NCBI RefSeq assembly: GCF_019754935.1
Contig: NZ_JAGSOA010000001.1
Coordinates: 992,001 to 1,056,000, forward strand
Length of the DNA stretch: 64,000 bases
Source: Corynebacterium parakroppenstedtii
GTDB lineage: Bacteria; Actinomycetota; Actinomycetes; Mycobacteriales; Mycobacteriaceae
Reading direction: 5' to 3'
Both the position numbers and the translations under genes were made by a program. The notes below the pieces were generated by a model, which saw only the letters and a program-made list of their open reading frames with translations, made no database searches and was not told the origin of the DNA. Below, in pieces: positions 1 through 9,121 of the stretch; positions within the stretch are counted from its first letter, which is position 1; each line of letters opens with the position of its first letter.

Positions 1-137
1 AGAGTACCGGAATAGGTGCGAGCAGTTCAAGTGAGCGGGCGTTATCCGTGGCCGTGCGTTATGTGGGTTGGCCGACGCTCGTTATGTAAGGAGTCCGCTC
101 TCCCCCTCGCGCGGTGTTTGCTCTCCCCTTCTCTCCC

Positions 138-1454
138 TTAACGCAAAGCTTCCTGCAGAACTGTGGCAAACCGCTCCATCCCCGTCTTCATCACCGGAAT
201 ACTGTTTCCCGCGAAGGAAAACCGTATGGAGAGCTGCCCTTCCAGTTTCGTGTCCGCGTTGATCGTCGTACTGTCTTTTCTTTCGACGTTCCGATAGACC
301 GAAGTCGGCTGGGAGTCGTGTGGGAAAAATTCCGTGCCCGGGACGAAAGCGATCTCGTGTTCTATTGCGTCGTCGATCAGCGACAGCGTATTCACCTGTG
401 GACGTAATTCCTCCGGAAAATCTATCCACACAAACATGCCGCCATCGGGGTCGGTGATGTGCGTTCCGTCAGGAACGATGTCGAGTAATTGTGTGCGCAG
501 GGCTTTGCATCGGGCCTGGTAGGTTGCCCGCATCGTGTTCAGGGCGCGGTCGCGGGAGGAGACGCCGTCCGGTTCTACCCTGTCGAGCCACAGTGCGGCA
601 GCGCACTGGTCAATCACGGATCCGTGGAGCGTCGATACTTGTTTGGCGACCACCATTGGTTGGAGTAGCCAATCTGGTATCAGGGCGGCCCCAATACGGA
701 ACGCTGGTGACAGGAATTTCGACAAGCTGGCCAAGTAGACCGCGCCGGATTCGGACTCGTAGGTGTGACAGAGCGGTTCGCGCGCGTTCCCGTCGAAGGC
801 TAAAGGTGAATATGCGTCGTCCTCAACTAATAAACTGCGGTGGCCTGTGAGAACACGCCGCACTTCATCCTTCCGACGCTCGCTCATTGAGCGGCCGGTG
901 GGGTTTTGGAAGACCGGAATGAGGTAGGTGATGACGGGGTCGTAGTCCTGTAGTGCGCGCTCGAGTTCGGAGGGGATTATGCCGTTATCGTCGCACGGCA
1001 CGGGGATAACCCGCGCTCCGGCCATGGTGAATGCTTGGATGGCCGCGGGGTAGGTGGGGGCTTCGACCAGGACCGTGTCCCCTGGGTTGATGATGACGCG
1101 GGCGAGTAAAAACAGTATTTCTTGGCTGCCGGTGGAGATGAGGATGTTGTCCGCGGGGGCGGACAGGTGCCGACGTTGCATTTCCCGCGCCATTGCTTGC
1201 CGAAGTTCGGGTTCGCCTTCTGTGACGGAGTATTGGAAGACGTCGGGCCCGCTGTCGTCTAGCACCGTTCGGACGCATTCCGTGATGCCCGATGTGTCCA
1301 GGAGTGTGGGGTCGGGGGCTCCGCCGGCGAAGCTGATGAAGTCGTCGTGGCTGATGTATCCGAGGAGGTCTCTGGTCATGGAGCGGGCGACGTGGGAGAA
1401 TTCGCGGTTGAGCGGTAGCAATGGGCTCCTCTGGGTCGGTCGGTCTGTCGTCAA
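138..1454 (-). CDS. PLP-dependent aminotransferase, class I/II (2-aminoadipate/valine-pyruvate type)
   Basis: A 438-residue fold-type I aminotransferase that should transfer an amino group from an amino acid to a 2-oxo acid in the cytosol. The N-terminal part carries FAGGAPDP, the central part IPVFQNPTGRSMS and VEDDAYSPLAF, and the PLP lysine lies in LASLSKFLSPAFRIG. The C-terminal small domain follows, with PDGGMFVWIDFP. Length and motifs match the LysN/AraT-like branch usually named 2-aminoadipate or aromatic/branched-chain aminotransferase; the amino-acid substrate cannot be read from sequence. It lies directly downstream of two amino-acid-binding lipoproteins on the same strand (4 bases after the second), so co-transcription and a role in amino-acid use are likely. 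There is no GntR DNA-binding domain, so it is not a MocR regulator. Confidence 0.85.
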   Translation of the reverse strand: MTTDRPTQRSPLLPLNREFSHVARSMTRDLLGYISHDDFISFAGGAPDPTLLDTSGITECVRTVLDDSGPDVFQYSVTEGEPELRQAMAREMQRRHLSAPADNILISTGSQEILFLLARVIINPGDTVLVEAPTYPAAIQAFTMAGARVIPVPCDDNGIIPSELERALQDYDPVITYLIPVFQNPTGRSMSERRKDEVRRVLTGHRSLLVEDDAYSPLAFDGNAREPLCHTYESESGAVYLASLSKFLSPAFRIGAALIPDWLLQPMVVAKQVSTLHGSVIDQCAAALWLDRVEPDGVSSRDRALNTMRATYQARCKALRTQLLDIVPDGTHITDPDGGMFVWIDFPEELRPQVNTLSLIDDAIEHEIAFVPGTEFFPHDSQPTSVYRNVERKDSTTINADTKLEGQLSIRFSFAGNSIPVMKTGMERFATVLQEALR

Positions 1455-1458
1455 AGTG

Positions 1459-2418
1459 TCAGGAGGACACGGGCGGGTTTATTTGGGCTTCGGGGATTCC
1501 TGATCCTTTGTTGGCCCACGCGTCCATGATTGTTTTCATGGTGCCGTTATCAATGAGCTCTTGTGTGGCAGCTCGAATGGCTTCTGCCAGGGGGCGATTG
1601 TTTTGCGCAACGATCGCTGCCTTGGGCGCACGGTTCACGATAGTGCCGACGGTATCGAGGCGCCCTTGGGATTGGTTCACTGCGTAAGACACTATCGGCG
1701 AGTCTGCCACCATGACGTCGGCTTTTCTTCCCACGACTGCCGTGGACGCGTCGGTTTGGTTTTTGTAGCTTTGGATGGTCAGCTTTTCGTCGCTTCCGCA
1801 GTGGGACGCTTCTTCGGTCATGACTTCTTCGTGCAAGGACCCTGTTTGCACAGCTACGGAGTGCCCGCACAGATGCTCCGGGTCAACGTTTTTGGGGTTA
1901 CCTTTGGCGACGCCGAATGCTCGCCCGGAGTCATACAAGCTGACCATGTTCACTTGTTTCATTCGCTCTTTATTGATGGTGAATGCGGAGATTCCCGCGT
2001 CGAACTTCGTGCCGACGGAGGGGACGATGCTGTCGAATGTTGAGTTGCGAATATCTGCGTCGAGCCCCATCACGCGCGCGAGTGCCCGCGTGAGGTCTAT
2101 TTCGAATCCTTCGAGGGTCTTACCATCGGAGCCGACGAACTCTGCGGGTGCGTAGTCGGCCGAGGTGCCTACGATGAGCGTTCCGCGAGACTTGATTGGG
2201 TCCGGCACTATCTTCGCGATGTTATCGTTGGTGGTGAGGGCATCGATTGTGGACTCTATTGCGTTATTTCCGGTTGGACTTTCTTCGGATTTATATGTGC
2301 AGCCGGACAGCACTCCCGCGACAACGAGCGTCAGTGCTGCAGCGATGGTGGCGCGGTGGCTGGCGTAGCGGCTCGTAGTCGTGCGCTGTCTGGCGCGCTT
2401 GGGTTTATGCGTCATCAT
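1459..2418 (-). CDS. Amino-acid ABC transporter substrate-binding lipoprotein (SBP_bac_3 type), copy 2
   Basis: A 319-residue extracellular solute-binding protein of family 3 (glutamate/glutamine-type). The basic N-terminus is followed by a hydrophobic stretch and a lipobox, VLSGC, with the lipidated cysteine near residue 40. The mature part shows the family signatures RGTLIVGTSADYAPAEF, GFEIDLTRALA and DAGISAFTINKER. Its start overlaps the end of the preceding binding-protein gene by 14 bases, so the two are translated together. The two proteins are clear paralogues (shared TVGTSADxAPxEF, SFDS, SVGTK and CGxSVAVxTGS segments). No permease or ATPase is present in the window, so both may work with a transporter encoded elsewhere or act as scavengers. 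Confidence 0.85.
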   Translation of the reverse strand: MMTHKPKRARQRTTTSRYASHRATIAAALTLVVAGVLSGCTYKSEESPTGNNAIESTIDALTTNDNIAKIVPDPIKSRGTLIVGTSADYAPAEFVGSDGKTLEGFEIDLTRALARVMGLDADIRNSTFDSIVPSVGTKFDAGISAFTINKERMKQVNMVSLYDSGRAFGVAKGNPKNVDPEHLCGHSVAVQTGSLHEEVMTEEASHCGSDEKLTIQSYKNQTDASTAVVGRKADVMVADSPIVSYAVNQSQGRLDTVGTIVNRAPKAAIVAQNNRPLAEAIRAATQELIDNGTMKTIMDAWANKGSGIPEAQINPPVSS

Positions 2419-3421
2419 CTGGCTTGGGGTTGAGTTGTGATTCGGAGATAAAGGAATCTTCGGTTCCCCATTTGGCCAGGATTTTCTTCATCGTCCCGTC
2501 GTCGATGAGCTTTTGAATCGCCGCATGGATGGCGTCGGCAAGTTGGGTGTCATTCTTGGCGACGATCGCGGATTTGGGAGTGGAGTCGACGACTTTTCCG
2601 ATCGGCTGGACGCGCCCTTTGGATTGCTTTTCTGCATAGTCGACGACGGGCGAGTCGGAGAACCAGAGGTCAGCTTTCCCTCCGGCGACGGCGGTGGCAA
2701 CGTCTGCGGAGTTTTTGTACGACTGGATCGTGACTCCCTTTTTGCCGTTGTGCTTGCACTCGTCGTTCTTGTCGTTGGCCATTTCTTCGTAGACGGACCC
2801 GGTGAGGACGGCGACGGAGTCACCACAAATATCGCTGGGGTCGATGTCCCGTGGGTTATCTTTGAGGACGGAGTATTTTGTCCCCGATGTGTACAGGGTG
2901 ACCATGTTGGTGTGCTCGAGGCGTTCGGGTTTCACATCGAACGATGAGAATCCTGCGTCGTATTTGGTACCGACGGATGCCACGAGGCTGTCGAAGCTTG
3001 CGTTGGTGAATTGCGTGGTGAGTCCGAAGAGGTCTCCGACGGCTTTGGCCATGTCGATTTCGGCGCCTTCAATGGTTTTCCCATCGTTTCCGATGAATTC
3101 GAGTGGGGCGAAATCCGCCGACGTTCCCACGGTGAAGGTGCCTTTTTGCTTCAGCGCTGCGGGTAGGGAGTCAGCAATGGCTTCGTCTTTAGGAACTGAG
3201 ATCGTTTCGGTGGGGTCGTCGGATGTTCCTGCTCCTTCGGAGTTGTAGGTACATCCGGCAACACTGACGCCGACGAAGGTTGCCCACGTTCCCAGTGTGG
3301 CGACAGTGCGGGCCAGCGTGTTGGGCCGTTGTGTGCCCGCGGCTGACTGTCCCGGTGCCGTTGACCGGCGGTGGGTCGCTGTGCGCGGGAAGCTGGACCG
3401 CACTGAACGCAGAAAATTCAT
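2405..3421 (-). CDS. Amino-acid ABC transporter substrate-binding lipoprotein (SBP_bac_3 type), copy 1
   Basis: A family 3 solute-binding protein, paralogous to the next gene. The mature part has KGTFTVGTSADFAPLEF, GAEIDMAKAVG and DAGFSSFDVKPERL. The lipobox is VSVAGC. I prefer the ATG at 3421 (338 residues), which puts the lipid cysteine at residue 57. An ATG at 3502 has a slightly better ribosome-binding site (GGAAG, six bases away) but would give an implausibly long pre-signal region. First gene of a three-gene unit with the second binding protein and the aminotransferase. Substrate class (amino acid) is firm from the family; the exact amino acid is unknown. Confidence 0.82.
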   Translation of the reverse strand: MNFLRSVRSSFPRTATHRRSTAPGQSAAGTQRPNTLARTVATLGTWATFVGVSVAGCTYNSEGAGTSDDPTETISVPKDEAIADSLPAALKQKGTFTVGTSADFAPLEFIGNDGKTIEGAEIDMAKAVGDLFGLTTQFTNASFDSLVASVGTKYDAGFSSFDVKPERLEHTNMVTLYTSGTKYSVLKDNPRDIDPSDICGDSVAVLTGSVYEEMANDKNDECKHNGKKGVTIQSYKNSADVATAVAGGKADLWFSDSPVVDYAEKQSKGRVQPIGKVVDSTPKSAIVAKNDTQLADAIHAAIQKLIDDGTMKKILAKWGTEDSFISESQLNPKPDDDA

Positions 3422-3557
3422 TCCTTGAATTTTATTTACCGTTTTCGTGCAGTTCAACTGTGCGGATGAATAATCCCTGCATGAATTGGTGAATTTCTCC
3501 ATTGGCGGCTTCCACGCTGCCCCTCGTCAACCCACCTGTGCGTCCTTGGGATTTACG

Positions 3558-3851
3558 CTAACTCCAGGATGCCGCAGCCGAGCGGTTGATGTCACTCCTG
3601 GAATCATTGCTGTCTGCCACTGCCCGCGCGATGGTGGCGAGAACTTGGTTGAGGTCGGCTGCGGCGGTGTCCCATTGTTGCTGGGCTGCCTGATATGCGG
3701 AGGCAGATTCACCGGTCCAGGTGCTAACCATGGGCGCTAGTTGGCTTTTGAGGTCATCGAGTAAGCCGTTAATCCGTGCAGATGTTTGGGTGATGTCTCC
3801 GCTGGCTGCCGCGATGTCGCCGAAGCTGTAGTGGATCATGTCGGTGCTCAT
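3558..3851 (-). CDS. esxT: WXG100 protein, ESX-4 substrate EsxT-like
   Basis: A 97-residue all-helical protein of the ESAT-6/CFP-10 (WXG100) family. The central W-x-G turn is STWTGESASAYQ (about residues 43-54), flanked by two amphipathic helices. Such proteins form helical hairpin heterodimers and leave the cell through type VII secretion without a signal peptide. Position identifies it: in mycobacterial ESX-4 the order is eccC4, Rv3446c, esxU, esxT on one strand, and this is the second WXG gene after the Rv3446c-like gene. No clear C-terminal YxxxD/E export motif is visible. The reading frame is intact although the secretion machinery upstream seems broken. Confidence 0.8.
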   Translation of the reverse strand: MSTDMIHYSFGDIAAASGDITQTSARINGLLDDLKSQLAPMVSTWTGESASAYQAAQQQWDTAAADLNQVLATIARAVADSNDSRSDINRSAAASWS

Positions 3852-3908
3852 AGTGCTGTTCTCTTCCTTATGTCTTTCGTGGTTGGTCAGGGTGCTGGCG
3901 CGAAGGTT

Positions 3909-4220
3909 TTATAGAGACAGGCCGCCTAGCTGGGTGAATGATGCGGCGTTCTGTTCTTCGGTGGTGGCGAATGCCGAGGCGTTCGCGCGAATGTTGTCTG
4001 ATATGGAGCTCAGCGCTTCACGGAGACGGAGCGCGGCGTCGTTCCATTGGACCATGAGTTCTCCGAAGGCGACGCTGGCGTTTCCTTTCCACGCTCCCGC
4101 TACGCCGTCGACGGTGCCTTGTAGGCGTTGAAGTTCTGCTTGGACTTGGTCATTGACGGCATCCACTTTCCCAGCCGTCGTGGTCATCAGTTCGTGTTCG
4201 GTAGCAAAAAGCCCGCTCAT
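3909..4220 (-). CDS. esxU: WXG100 protein, ESX-4 substrate EsxU-like
   Basis: A WXG100 protein of 103 residues, using the ATG at 4220 preceded by a GGGAAA ribosome site. The W-x-G turn is in AGAWKGNASVAFG. It would pair with the neighbouring EsxT-like protein as an ESX-4 substrate heterodimer. It starts MSGLFATEHELMTTT; an upstream ATG at 4271 would add 17 residues unlike the family. It lies between the Rv3446c-like pseudogene and esxT, in the conserved ESX-4 order. The frame is open and shows no damage. Confidence 0.78.
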   Translation of the reverse strand: MSGLFATEHELMTTTAGKVDAVNDQVQAELQRLQGTVDGVAGAWKGNASVAFGELMVQWNDAALRLREALSSISDNIRANASAFATTEEQNAASFTQLGGLSL

Positions 4221-4453
4221 TGGTTTTCCCGTCTTAGTGAAATGTGTTGATATCGAATCCCGCCCCACCACGGCCTCGTTACAATCCCGAGATTTTCCGT
4301 GGTGTTGTGGCAGTGTATGAGTACAGACTCATCAGTCGTCGATCGGTTCCCGGCTATTTAATATTTTTTCTGGCGAGTACCTTTTCGCACCCACGATTAA
4401 CTGCCTTGACCCCATATGCTGGGTAAATACGCCTACTGGCATGGATTTCCGCA

Positions 4454-6057
4454 TCATGAGGGCATGACTTCTGCACTGCGCGCGGCGGTCGAGCATGCCG
4501 CTGTGCGTTTCGCGGTGAGTTCCCCTTTCCATTGGCATCCGACGCTGACTTGTTTTCCTTCTTGCAAAAATGTCGTCCACTGAACCACCGATCCGCCTTC
4601 TGGGCGTTCTTCGTAGCTCACGGCACCTTGTCGCCACGCAGATTCGGGCGCGTAGTTGGAAAACTCGGCTCGAGTTTGGACCATTGATTCCACGTGTTCA
4701 CGGAGGTGTGCGTCGGTCACGTCTGGTTGAACGGGATGACCTGAGACCAGGATCCGTATGTCTTCATCCGCAGGATCTTCCAAAATGAGGCGCTCGGGCG
4801 TCGACGAGTGAGACCTTATCCATCCAGAGGTCAAGGCCGCCCGGACAATTCCGTTATCGACGATTCCGCCTGGCTGATCATGGTGGTCGCTACTTGCTGG
4901 CGTGGCGGATAGTGCTGTTTGTCCCCCGGTTGCGTCATTACCCTCTGTCCGTTCGTCGCCATCAATGTGTTGAGAGTTGGCTTCTGCTTGATTCGTCTGC
5001 TCATGATTTCCGCCGCTGCGCAGCGTGACGGCGAGAGCTGTCCCTATGAGAACAAGGGTGCACATGGTGACTGCGAGTGCATTGCGATGGCGGAGTAGAA
5101 ACCCTCCACGGCGATAATCCCGGCGCGGCGGACGAAGGTCGGTTGCCTTTCGTTTCGTGGGGTTTGGTGAAACATCCTTATCCGTCCGTACCCTGTTGTG
5201 TGGATTCTGTTGGGTTCGCCCTCCCCGGGGCAACGCGGTGTCATCCCCGCTGCGATGCGTTTCGTTCCCTGCGCGGTGGGCCTCGTTGCCCATAGGGCGA
5301 ACATCGTTGTGCGAATCGCGCGAGAGAACTCCGGCCATACGTGCCGAAATCTCTATCTCTTCGATGCCGACCCGCATCGCCGGAATGGACGCCTCGTTCA
5401 GCTTCTCCAGGGCATATTCAACGAGTTCAGCGCCCCGACCGGGCTTATTCGTAGCCTTGTCTGCAGCAACGACAAGGACTTCGACGCCCTCGGGTCCGAT
5501 CAGGTCTCGCTCACGCGAACTTGGGACTCGGCCGGTCTCCACGGCAGATTCAATTTCTGCGCTCACGACGGCGATTAGGGGATCCATAAAGGACTTTCCG
5601 TCACCGATGGGGACGAGGTCGGTCATTGCTTCGTCGGCGGGAAGTGTCAGTGCTGTCAGTCCCGCGTATTGCCCTGCGATGTGGAGAACGAACGAAATAG
5701 GCCGAAGAGCAGGTTCAATGCGGCAGAGCGCGTCGGACATCGGAAGAATGGTGGGGCGTTCTCTGTTAACGCCGAGCGCGCGAAGGAAGGATCAGTATCA
5801 GCGTGCTGATACCGCTGTGCATCATCGTCGACGTAGTTATCAGCCCACCGTTTCCGACGAAGTAGCCCCCACCATGACGGACACAAAACAATGCGTTGTT
5901 CGGTTCGGCTGTTACGCCCGATGGATACAACGTCCGGGACGCTCTGGCCTCGGCTGGACTCAGTGTGTCTTTTTATACGAGCCTGATGATTATCTGGAGG
6001 CATCGTCGGCGTAAAGCTTGGTGACGCGTAGTTCCTTGTCGTCGTACTCACAGTCAC
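4454..6057 (-). pseudogene. Type VII secretion-associated protein (Rv3446c/TIGR03931-like), frameshifted remnant
   Basis: The intact downstream part (ATG at 5740, 428 codons) has one membrane segment (CTLVLIGTALAVTL), low-complexity linkers and a C-terminal globular domain like that of the ESX-associated Rv3446c family. Members normally have a longer N-terminus with a hydrophobic PSWW block. That block exists upstream but in other frames: a GTG at 6057 after AAGGGGGA starts one frame; EYDDKELRVTKLYADDAS (from 6049) lies in a second; RIVLCPSWWGLLRRKRW returns to the first frame; STLILILPSR lies in the third; the second frame then reopens before 5740. At least three frame changes in about 300 bases argue for decay. 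The function of the family is unknown but is tied to ESX. Sequencing error could explain one shift, hardly all. Confidence 0.6.
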
Positions 6058-6099
6058 GTAGTTCCCCCTTGTGTCTCAACCCCGTTTAGATTTTCGGTG

Positions 6100-7885
6100 C
6101 TATTTCTGTTCGGTGTTATTACTGTGTGCCGTGGTGTCGTCGGCTAAGTCCGTATCATCCGCGTTCGTGTCATCCGTGTCAGTGCCGGCAGGACTACATT
6201 TCTTGTCCTCATCCTCGGTACTGCCCTCGGGTGAAAGCTGCGCACGCGCGAAATGAATTTCGCTGGTCGCTCCGTTGACAATGATGTGCGCACGGCCTGG
6301 AAGAGCTGGCCGCAATGGCACCCCGAATAATGGGCCATCGTCTTTGTCCGCGGATAGCAGCGCGACCACGCCGTTGATGGCACGCATTCCTGCGAGCAGA
6401 GGATCGTGAGCTGCGCGCATCATTCCTGATGCTCGTCGCGCCACGACAATATGCACCCCGATGTCGCGAGCATGGGGAAGCACACTGACAAATCCGCTCA
6501 TGACGGTTGGCGAAATCGTGAGAAGATCGTAATCGTCAATAAGAAGAAAAATCTCTGGGCCGGACCACCACGATCTGTCCTTCAGCTCCTGCGGGGTGAT
6601 CGAATCACCAGGTAAGCGCATGTTCATGGTGGTGGTCAGCTGGGCAATCACAGTGTCTGCGGCGGAGGGTGTCGAGGCATATCCGGCGTCATAATCGCTC
6701 GGGACTTCTGCCAGCAAGGTTCGTCGTGGATCAATGACGACGATGGCCGCGGTTGGCACGTTATCCGTGCTTGTTGCATCAACAGTGCTCGTCGCATCAG
6801 CTGCGGAATCATCGGCTTTCGCGTCTTCATCCGTCGCCGGTTTCTTTCCGAAATTCTTCGGTTTATACGCGCTTGTAATGCCGTGAATGAGTGAGCGAAG
6901 CGTCGTTGTTCGTCCACTCTCCCCTTTTCCGACGATGAGCATGGCCGGGTTTGCCACCGTTGACCACGACCACGTTGATAGACGCACGCTCTCGCGGCCC
7001 ATCGCGATCACTGGAGGAAGAACGGGGTCGAGTTCCTCACGTGTGAGGGCTTCTGGAAGGACCCGTAGCGCGGGGAACTCGAGTATCTCCTCGTTGCGCT
7101 GCTATGCGCGTCACCTCGGCAATGTCTTGGTTCGTTGAGTGAACAACCAAGGCATGAAGGCTGGTCCCTTTCCATTTCACGATTGCGCGACCTGGGCAGC
7201 TGGGTATCCGTTCAGATAATTTCCTATCAATCAGTGACTCCAGGGGGTCTCCCAGCGATAATTCAATTCTCGTTCCGAGTAAGTCACGGATCTGGGGCCG
7301 CAGTGCGGACCATCTATTGGCCGTAATAATGACATGAATTCCTACCGAGAGACCGTCTGCAATGAGGAGCCCGAGAGCATCGGCCACGTCGGGGAAATCT
7401 GTCGTTATGACGTGCCACCCGTCGATGACCACGAAGATGTCGCTGACCCCATGCTCGCGGGCAGCATCGACGCTGGCCCACCCCTGCCGGAGCCATTCCT
7501 CCCGACGGTCCTCGGCTAACACAGCGACTTCATTGACCAGACGAAGGATGCGGTCATGTTCATGACGATGAACCACGGCAACCGTGTGCGGCAATCGTTC
7601 CAGAGTTCCTAGGCCGGATCCGCCCATGTCCAGGACGTAGAACTGCGCCTGATCACTGGTACGGGACAAAGCCAACGTCGTGACCACACTTCTTGCCGCG
7701 GTTGTTGTTCCTGACTGCGGTCCGCCAATAATGCCGACATGTCCGGCTGATCCCCGCAGGTCAATAGTCCATGGGATCTGACGTTGGGTACGTGGCGCAT
7801 CGATTAAACCGATCGTTATCTGAAGACCGTCGTTGGAACAGGTATGGTCACGCGTGAGACGACGAGTCCGAGTATTTAATTCGGA
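6100..7885 (-). pseudogene. eccC: EccC ATPase, 3' remnant (second and third FtsK/SpoIIIE domains)
   Basis: This is the downstream half of the ESX-4 motor ATPase. From 7885 down it encodes the second ATPase domain (IGLIDAPRTQRQIPW, then P-loop GGPQSGTTT, then VIDGWHVIT), and below about 7010 the third (P-loop GKGESGRTT, then LLIDDYDLL). The upstream end is cut by an IS6-family element at 7886, and the first ATPase domain is missing. The frame also changes between 7037 and 7110: one frame ends in a stop at 7037, while the conserved EFPALRVLPEALTREEL segment leading into the third domain lies in another frame. Both remaining P-loops lack the lysine (T and R instead); degenerate second and third domains are known in EccC, so that alone does not prove decay. 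It ends with an acidic Asp/Thr-rich tail. Confidence 0.75.
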
Positions 7886-8726
7886 GGTGCTGTTGCAACT
7901 TGGGGCGGGAGCCAAGAAAGCTCCGTTTTTATTGTGTGATCAACGCTATGTGCCTGTGTTGTCAGGCCGTCTCGAATACCCGGCTAACAATCACTGCATC
8001 CGGATTCGGGTGACCATAGGCAAACATCGTGCCCTGCCCCTTCCGCAATGAGTGCATCGCTTCCATCCCTTTCAACGTCCGGTAGGCAGACGTTTGGTTT
8101 TTGAATGCTCCTTTCGGCCCCAGGATCCGCTTTAACCGGCCATGATCGCCTTCAATGACGTTGTTGAGGTATTTCACCCGACGATGCTCGACCGTCGATG
8201 GACAGACGCCTTCCGCCTTCAGCTCAGAGATTGCCCTGGCGAGTGAGGGGGCCTTGTCGGTGCTGATCACCCGCGGATAGCCTGCCGATTTATTCGACCG
8301 CAGCGTCTTCGCCAGGAAACGCTTCGCTGCCGCGACGTTGCGTTTTGGTGAGAGGTAGAAGTCCAGGGTCTGGCCACCTGCGGTGATTGCCCGATAGAGG
8401 TAGCACCACTTTCCCCCGACCCGGATATAGGTCTCATCCACCCGCCAGGACCTGGCCTGCCAGTCAGGAACTTGCCGATACCACCGGGTCTTCTTATCCA
8501 GCTCAGGAGCATATTTCTGGACCCAGCGGTAGATCGTGGTGTGATCGACCGGCACTCCCCGCTCGGTCATCATCTCTTCGAGGTCGCGATAGCTCACGCC
8601 GTAGCGGCAGTACCACCGCACCGCCCACAGGATGATTTCACGAGGGAACTGCCGACCGGAGAAGATGCCCATGGACCTGATTATTCCACGCCGGTCTTCC
8701 TACTGCCCCAACTTTGCAACAGCACC
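7886..8726 (-). mobile_element. IS6-family insertion sequence (IS1628-like)
   Basis: An 841-base insertion sequence with near-perfect terminal inverted repeats beginning GGTGCTGTTGCAA at 7886, and the complement ending at 8726, typical of the IS6/IS26 family. It holds one transposase gene. The flanking eight bases differ (AATTCGGA on the left, GCCTCAAG on the right), so there is no target duplication. In IS6 elements this is the usual trace of an adjacent deletion or of recombination between two copies. The left end cuts into the eccC second-domain region and the right end cuts a small open frame. The name IS1628 is from memory and should be checked. Confidence 0.88.
7962..8672 (-). CDS. IS6-family DDE transposase
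   Basis: A complete 236-residue transposase. The N-terminal helix-turn-helix region (ILWAVRWYCRYGVSYRDLEE) precedes the catalytic core. The DDE residues are visible in WRVDETYIRVGGKW, VISTDKAPSLARA and NNVIEGDHGRLKR. Length and motifs match IS6-family transposases of corynebacterial IS1628 type. It catalyses copy-in transposition that forms cointegrates, and related elements promote flanking deletions, which fits the missing middle of eccC next to it. The frame is intact, so the element may still be active. Confidence 0.92.
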   Translation of the reverse strand: MGIFSGRQFPREIILWAVRWYCRYGVSYRDLEEMMTERGVPVDHTTIYRWVQKYAPELDKKTRWYRQVPDWQARSWRVDETYIRVGGKWCYLYRAITAGGQTLDFYLSPKRNVAAAKRFLAKTLRSNKSAGYPRVISTDKAPSLARAISELKAEGVCPSTVEHRRVKYLNNVIEGDHGRLKRILGPKGAFKNQTSAYRTLKGMEAMHSLRKGQGTMFAYGHPNPDAVIVSRVFETA

Positions 8727-8895
8727 GCCTCAAGACTCCAAACTCTTTCATCTCGCTCTGAATAGTCAGCCACCCACCTATCTCCGCTTCTGCTTGAATA
8801 AACCAACCCGCGATAGTCAGCCGGACACTCCTCGCAGCTTTTGCGCGTTTCTTACTGGCGGTTTTCAGTTTGTCGCGCTGTACCCTAATGTCCAC
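8727..8895 (-). pseudogene. Hypothetical gene truncated by the IS element
   Basis: An open frame that starts with GTG at 8895 and runs into the inverted repeat of the IS6 element after about 56 codons. The peptide is basic at the start (RDKLKTASKKRAKAARS) and then mixed (WFIQAEAEIGGWLTIQSE). I recognise no family. It is probably cargo of the integrase-bearing element, cut when the IS arrived or when the deletion formed. Confidence 0.3.
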
Positions 8896-9032
8896 TAATG
8901 ATGTCTTGTGTTTTGAGGCATTCCCTATTAACTACTCAATGTGAACGCAATAACCCTGGAATAAGAATCCAGTTCTCGTCTCAATAAGGTGCAGTAAGTC
9001 TTATTTAGTACGGAGTCTTCCGTTTTATTAAT

Positions 9033-9057
9033 AGGGTGTACCACACTGATACACCCT
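9033..9057. repeat. Stem-loop in element cargo region
   Basis: A perfect 8-base inverted repeat (AGGGTGTA / TACACCCT) with a 9-base loop in the AT-richer stretch between the IS element and the 147-codon open frame. It has no strong T-tract on either side, so a terminator role is doubtful. Confidence 0.4.
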
Positions 9058-9121
9058 CTGCCTTAATCAAGAGGTGACGGCATTTATCATATGGATATTC
9101 CGTTGAATTTCCGGATCACAA

